Assembly (NCBI GenBank): GCA_022822745.1
Contig: JAJEAO010000033.1
Coordinates: forward strand, 16,630 to 80,629
Reading direction: 5' to 3'
DNA: 64,000 nt
DNA from: Acidobacteriota bacterium
Lineage (GTDB): Bacteria > Acidobacteriota > Vicinamibacteria > Marinacidobacterales > Marinacidobacteraceae
The position numbers were made by a program, and so were the translations under genes. The number at the start of each line of letters is the position of its first letter. The stretch's first letter is position 1. Shown in pieces: positions 59,800 through 64,000 of this stretch. Under the pieces are notes generated by a model. It made no database searches, was not told the origin of the DNA, and saw nothing but the letters and a program-made list of their open reading frames with translations.

Positions 59800-60750
59800 T
59801 CAGGCGATCTTCGAGGATCGCCCCGCGCGGAGCGAGCGGAGACGCCAGATGCCTGCGAGCGCGCTCCCGACCAGCGAGTGCATCAGGCTGGACAGCGCGC
59901 TCGGAACCGCGACGAGCGGGCTGGAGAAGTTCTGCCGGGCAAGGACGACGCCCAGCCCCGAGTTCTGCATCCCGACCTCGATCGCCACTGTGCGCGCCGT
60001 CCGCTCGCCGCGACCGAAGAGGCGGCTCAGCGCGTAACCGAGGCCGAACCCGCCGGCGTGGAGCCAGAACACGGCGAGCAGCAGCGCGCCCCCCGACTCG
60101 AGGATCGCGCTCCGGCTGGCCCCGATGATCGAGGCCACGATGAGCGTGATCAGGGCCACGGACACGAACGGCCCGAACGGCTCGACCGCGTTCGTGAGGC
60201 GGCGGAACGAGCGCTTCAGGAACAGCCCGGCGAGGATCGGGAACACGACGACCTGGAAGGTGCTCAGGAGCAGCCCCGCCGCCGGAACCTCGATGCGGCT
60301 CCCGGCGAGCCAGGCGGTGAGCAGCGGCGTCATCGCGACCGAGACCGCCGTGGACACCGCGGTCATGGAGACGGACGCCGGGACGTCCGCGAGCGAGAGA
60401 TACGAGATCACGTTGGAGGCCACACCGCCGGGGCAGCACGAGACCAGGATGAGCCCCACCGCGAACTCGGTCGGGAGCCCCATCGCCGCGGCCACCGCGT
60501 ATCCGGTCGCGGGCATCACCCCGAACTGGAGCACGACCCCGAGTCCGATCGGCAGCGGGCGGCGGAGCACCCGGCGGAAGTCCTCGACCTCGAGCGTCAG
60601 CCCCATCCCCAGCATGATGACTCCGAGGCCGATCGGGATGAGCGGGCCGCTGAACCAGGTGAACCACCCGGGCCGGGCCAGGGCGAGAACGCTGGCTGCG
60701 AGCACCCACGCCGGGAATCCCAGCGTCCCGCCGTTCAGGAACCGATGCAC
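59800..60750 (-). CDS. Bile acid:sodium symporter family protein
   Basis: A 316-residue membrane protein of the BASS family with about nine to ten transmembrane segments. Conserved patches: LGVIMLGMGLTLEVEDFRRV, GLILVSCCPGGVASNVISYL and TVAIEVGMQNSGLGVVLA. It carries small acids or related molecules with Na+. The GTG at 60750 follows GGAGG. 31 bp separate it from the LVIVD gene upstream, so they may form one transcript. Confidence 0.9.
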   Translation of the reverse strand: MHRFLNGGTLGFPAWVLAASVLALARPGWFTWFSGPLIPIGLGVIMLGMGLTLEVEDFRRVLRRPLPIGLGVVLQFGVMPATGYAVAAAMGLPTEFAVGLILVSCCPGGVASNVISYLSLADVPASVSMTAVSTAVSVAMTPLLTAWLAGSRIEVPAAGLLLSTFQVVVFPILAGLFLKRSFRRLTNAVEPFGPFVSVALITLIVASIIGASRSAILESGGALLLAVFWLHAGGFGLGYALSRLFGRGERTARTVAIEVGMQNSGLGVVLARQNFSSPLVAVPSALSSLMHSLVGSALAGIWRLRSLRAGRSSKIA

Positions 60751-60781
60751 GATCCTCCGGGGGCCGGCGGGGGGCGCCCGC

Positions 60782-62950
60782 TCACCGGTCCGCCGAGGGG
60801 GAACGGTCCTCCCGCGGGACGAGCCTCACGGCCCACAGGCCGCTGTTGAAGTCGGAGAAGAAGATGACGCCCTTGTGCGGTTGCGGCCCCCAGACGAAGG
60901 GGGCGTTCGGGATGAAGCCCTGGGGGTCATCGGAGTAGAACTTCGCCACTTCCCGGCCCTGCCGGTAGAGATCGCCGACCAGCTCCCCGGAAACGTCCAC
61001 GACCCGGAGCCCGCCGTTGAAGTAGGCGACGTACATGAGGTCCTCGTCGTAGTCGATCCAGAGGTTGTGCGGCCCGGCCTCGGGGACGCGGTACCGGGCG
61101 ATCTCGACCGGCCGCTCCGGGTCGTCGAACTCGTTGATGTGGATGAATCCCATGGCGCGGGAAGGCATCCGCTCCTCCCACGAGATGATCGGCCCCGGGA
61201 TCCGCGGGTTCACCGGGTGGGACTCGTCGCCGGTGACCACGTAGAACCGGTCCGCGGAACGGCTCCGGAACGGCCACACCGCGTGGTTCCAGCCGGTGAG
61301 CTGGTAGAGCCGTCCCATCTCCACCGGGTTCCGGGGCGAGCCACCCATCCCGCCGCCCCCGACATCCACCACGACGAGGCCGTCGGTGTTCCCGGCCTGG
61401 AATGCGATGCCGTCGTGAACCCACACATCGTGAACGCTGCGCCCGGGGCGGGGATCCTCGAAGCGGGCGACCCGGAACGGGTTCGCGGGATCCTCGGCGT
61501 TCACGACATCCCAGCGGCTGCCGTTGTTGATCGCGTAGATGTGCCCCTCGTGGAAGAACACGTTGTGGACGCCCCCGGTCATCTCGTCATCGAAACGGGA
61601 CAGGATCTCCGGATTCCGCGGATCGGAGACGTCGAGAATCACGAAGCCGTTTCGCCGGTTCGAGGCGCCTTCGCGGGTGATGACCGCCGTCCGTCCGTCC
61701 GCCGACACCTTGACGTCGTTCACGGTGCGGGCGTCCACCTGGACCTCGGCGATCCGCCGCATGTCGGTCGGGTCGGTCACGTCGAAGAAGAGGGCGTGGC
61801 CGTCCGCGTTCCAGGTGCCGAGCGCGGCGTAGTCGCGGCCATCCACCCCTTCCCAGATCCAGAGATCCGAGGTGGCGCGGTCACGGACCGGGGCGTGCCC
61901 CACGAACTCGATGGCCATCCCCACGTCGCGCGGAACCACGGTGAGCGCCATCTCCGCGCGCGACGGCCCCGACGCCGCCGAGACCACATACAGACCGGGC
62001 TGCTCGGCGACGAAACGCCCGTCGGAGAGGATCTGCGCCGGCGCGCCGGCCCCCACCGTGTCGAATCGGCTGGGGTCCGGGTGGGATTCGAGGGAGAAGC
62101 GCACCGGGGCGTCCGCGACGGCCCCGCCGGAGGCGTCGGCCGCGGCGGGGGAGAAGCGAACCACGTCCCCGGTGCGCACCGGTCCGGAGAGCGGTGCTCC
62201 GGCGAGAGTGGCGGCGAGCTCGAGCGATCGCACCGGGTTGTCCGTGATTTCGACCTGCGCTTCGGTGACGAGTTCCCCGAGGCGGGCCGTGAGCGTGACG
62301 GCGCCCGGGGCGAGCGCGCGCAGGACCCCCGCGGCCTCGGCGAGGTAGGTGGGCGGCCGCGGCCGGTCGTAGAACGGGTGGGCGTGGTACGTCCCCTCGA
62401 ACAGCGGTCCGAACCCGGTCACTGCCGCGCTTCCCGGCGGCGAGATCGCGAGCTCCGGACGGACGTCGCGCGGTTCGGCCCCGGTGTCCTCGGCGAGGAC
62501 GCGGATCGGGACGCTCGCGCCGACCCGGATCCGGTCCGGAAGGCCCTCGAAGCGGAGCGACGCGAGCTCCGAGGGCAGGACGCGCACCGGGATCTCCACC
62601 CGGAGGCCGGGGTCGTCGGCCCGGGTGAATCCGGGGGTCGTTCCCGCCGTGGGCGCGAGCGCCACCAGCGTGTGGTCCCCCGCCCGGTGCGCGGTCACGA
62701 TCCCGGTATGGGAAACGCTCACGTCCGTCGGATCGAGCGAGAAGAAGAGCACCCGGGATCCCGAGTCCCCTCCGCTCAGGGTGGCGGCGATCGTCGCCGT
62801 CTGCCCCACGCGCATCTCCAGCGACTCGGGCGCCACCGTCAGCTCGCGCTCCTGCCCGGCGCCCGGGAGCGGCGCCACGAGCCCGACGAGGGACAGTGCG
62901 GCGCCAGCAGAGATGAGACGATGCAGACGAGAACCGGAGCGCGAGGACAT
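60782..62950 (-). CDS. LVIVD-repeat surface protein with Ig-like domains
   Basis: A 722-residue exported protein. A signal peptide (VGLVAPLPGAGQE) leads to Big_2-like Ig folds (VAPESLEMRVGQTATIAA, then SHTGIVTAHRAGDHTLVAL). After about residue 350 LVIVD-type propeller blades appear (WIWEGVDGRDYAALGTWN, GFVILDVSDPRNPEILSRF, VHNVFFHEGHIYAINNG, VHDVWVHDGIAFQAGN). Probably cell-surface or periplasmic; role unknown. It ends with a propeller closing strand (GVIFFSDFNSGLWAVRLVP). Confidence 0.85.
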   Translation of the reverse strand: MSSRSGSRLHRLISAGAALSLVGLVAPLPGAGQERELTVAPESLEMRVGQTATIAATLSGGDSGSRVLFFSLDPTDVSVSHTGIVTAHRAGDHTLVALAPTAGTTPGFTRADDPGLRVEIPVRVLPSELASLRFEGLPDRIRVGASVPIRVLAEDTGAEPRDVRPELAISPPGSAAVTGFGPLFEGTYHAHPFYDRPRPPTYLAEAAGVLRALAPGAVTLTARLGELVTEAQVEITDNPVRSLELAATLAGAPLSGPVRTGDVVRFSPAAADASGGAVADAPVRFSLESHPDPSRFDTVGAGAPAQILSDGRFVAEQPGLYVVSAASGPSRAEMALTVVPRDVGMAIEFVGHAPVRDRATSDLWIWEGVDGRDYAALGTWNADGHALFFDVTDPTDMRRIAEVQVDARTVNDVKVSADGRTAVITREGASNRRNGFVILDVSDPRNPEILSRFDDEMTGGVHNVFFHEGHIYAINNGSRWDVVNAEDPANPFRVARFEDPRPGRSVHDVWVHDGIAFQAGNTDGLVVVDVGGGGMGGSPRNPVEMGRLYQLTGWNHAVWPFRSRSADRFYVVTGDESHPVNPRIPGPIISWEERMPSRAMGFIHINEFDDPERPVEIARYRVPEAGPHNLWIDYDEDLMYVAYFNGGLRVVDVSGELVGDLYRQGREVAKFYSDDPQGFIPNAPFVWGPQPHKGVIFFSDFNSGLWAVRLVPREDRSPSADR

Positions 62951-63010
62951 GCCCCTATCTCATCACAACCGGCGGCCGCGGCTCGTTCCCCGGACGCCGG
63001 TCCCGCCTCC

Positions 63011-63100
63011 GGCCACGGGAACGCCCAGTCGGCCCTCCCGGGCCACGGGAGCGCCCAGTCGGCCCTCCCCGGCCAGGAGAACGCGCCGCCGGCCCTCCCC
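63011..63100. repeat. Three 30-bp tandem repeats in the gap before the SLH gene
   Basis: GGCCACGGGAACGCCCAGTC-type units start at 63011, 63041 and 63071 (30-bp period, first two nearly identical, the third diverged). They sit between the LVIVD start and the SLH-like gene stop. No promoter or terminator consensus is evident within them. Confidence 0.75.
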
Positions 63101-63166
63101 GGCGGGGCCTGCCCCCCGAGGGAGGCCGGGTGGAGCGCGAACCCGCGGCGAGTTCAGCCCGATGCT

Positions 63167-64000
63167 TCAGCCCGATGCCGCGATCCGTTCCTTGAGCGTT
63201 CGCACCGCGCGCAGGATGTCGGCGCCCGAGGCGAAATCCCGGGGGCGGAACCGGCTGTCCGATTCGGAGAGCAGGTCCAGTTCCACCGCGACCGCGATCG
63301 GATCCCGCTGCCGGTGTCCCGCGGGGACATCTTCGAGCTCCACCGCCCGCGCCCCCGCGAGAGCAGCCCGGTGACGCGCGGGGTGGAGCGCCGCCAGCGC
63401 CGCGGCGAGCGATTCGGCGAGCTCCGCCCGGGTCACGTAGTCGCGGGGCTTGAAGGTGTTGTCGGGGAAGATGCGCATGTACCCCGCTCCCACGGCCGCG
63501 AGGATCTGATCCGCCGCCCAGCTTCGCTCCAGGTCCACCGCGATCACGATCCCGGGATCGCCGTTCGCTCCCGCCGCGCCGCCGGCCTCCGGGATCCCGA
63601 GCTCGAGCGCGAGAACGGCGGCGAGCTGCTCGCGGGTGCCCCGCTCGGTCTCCCGGATGCGATCGAACCGCTCGGTGAGGCGGACGTAGGCGAGCCGGTC
63701 GGCGAACTCCAGCGCGCTCGCCGCCAGGTCCGGATGTTCCGGCAGCGCCGGGTGCTCCCGGACCTGGTCCAGCCGGACCAGGCTGTCGGCGAGGCGTCCG
63801 GAGTCGGCGAGGAGTCGGGCGGCGGCGATCGAGGCGGCGAGGGCGTCGCGCGCCGCCGCGCCCGGGTCGTCGGACACGTCCTCGAACCAGTCGAGCGCCT
63901 GCTCGCGGTTCCCGGCCGCGGCCGCCGCTTCGGCGGCCTCGAACACCAGGTCGCTGGAACCGGGGAGGACCTCGAGCGCCGCGCGGTAGCGGGCGACCAC
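63167..64000 (-). CDS. TPR/SLH-like protein, C-terminal part (5' end outside window)
   Basis: The last 277 residues of a protein whose frame is open at the right edge. The visible part starts with TPR-like helices (EAAEAAAAAGNREQALDWFEDV). Two S-layer-homology-like units follow: GYMRIFPDNTFKPRDYVTRA, then AELAESLAAAL, and DPIAVAVELDLLSESDSRFR. SLH domains bind cell-wall or outer-envelope polymers, so the protein is probably an envelope component. Its N-terminus, including any signal peptide, is beyond position 64000. Confidence 0.75.
   Translation of the reverse strand: MVARYRAALEVLPGSSDLVFEAAEAAAAAGNREQALDWFEDVSDDPGAAARDALAASIAAARLLADSGRLADSLVRLDQVREHPALPEHPDLAASALEFADRLAYVRLTERFDRIRETERGTREQLAAVLALELGIPEAGGAAGANGDPGIVIAVDLERSWAADQILAAVGAGYMRIFPDNTFKPRDYVTRAELAESLAAALAALHPARHRAALAGARAVELEDVPAGHRQRDPIAVAVELDLLSESDSRFRPRDFASGADILRAVRTLKERIAASG

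Overview
The window is GC-rich (roughly 70%) bacterial DNA with dense coding and many divergent or convergent gene pairs. A TonB-dependent receptor, a DUF5916 outer-membrane protein, many lipoprotein signal peptides and many exported hydrolases indicate a diderm (Gram-negative-type) organism. The mix (S9 peptidase, TolB/amidohydrolase fusion, DUF885 and DUF5916 proteins, PQQ-type propellers, DUF507 pair) resembles Gemmatimonadota or a related heterotrophic lineage. That placement is an inference; there is no rRNA here to settle it.

Layout. 1-9.7 kb: end of an aromatic amino acid decarboxylase, an antitoxin-like orphan, an MscS channel, an amidohydrolase lipoprotein next to YgfZ, a class V aminotransferase-fold protein without its PLP lysine, a DUF885 lipoprotein, a 133-bp inverted-repeat element and a coiled-coil PD-(D/E)XK protein. 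9.8-22 kb: exported GH2 beta-galactosidase, a FAH-family protein coupled to a DUF819 permease, penicillin acylase, a DAACS symporter with a class V aminotransferase, and a DUF2911-like exported protein. 22-30 kb: a membrane PCYCGC-motif selenoprotein, a spermidine synthase-like membrane fusion, a PQQ dehydrogenase and a broken ATPase gene. 29-37 kb: galactokinase, Lhr helicase, kynureninase, two DUF507 genes, tRNA-Asp and a SelW-like selenoprotein. 37-45 kb: TonB receptor, DUF5916 protein, CoA-type semialdehyde dehydrogenase, TVP38 protein. 45-53 kb: Met-rich beta-barrel plus Cys-rich mini-protein, PQQ propeller plus serine hydrolase, four tandem copies of a small membrane coiled-coil gene, then groESL. 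53-64 kb: prolyl oligopeptidase, a Phd/VapC toxin-antitoxin pair, a TolB/amidohydrolase fusion, a bile acid:Na+ symporter, an LVIVD protein and the end of a TPR/SLH protein.

The most notable result is two genes whose reading frames continue through an in-frame UGA, each followed at the right distance by a hairpin with a GGUC apical loop like the bacterial SECIS. One encodes a SelW-like protein (CVVU motif); the other a membrane-anchored PCYCGC protein with a UxxC motif. A standard ORF caller truncates the second and misses the first. The organism should therefore make selenocysteine, although selA/B/C/D are not in this window.

Most of the window is a catabolic and export-oriented set: peptide and amino acid breakdown (S9 peptidase, DUF885, penicillin acylase, kynureninase, decarboxylase, DAACS symporter, semialdehyde dehydrogenase) and sugar use (beta-galactosidase, galactokinase), together with housekeeping functions (groESL, YgfZ, tRNA-Asp, Lhr).
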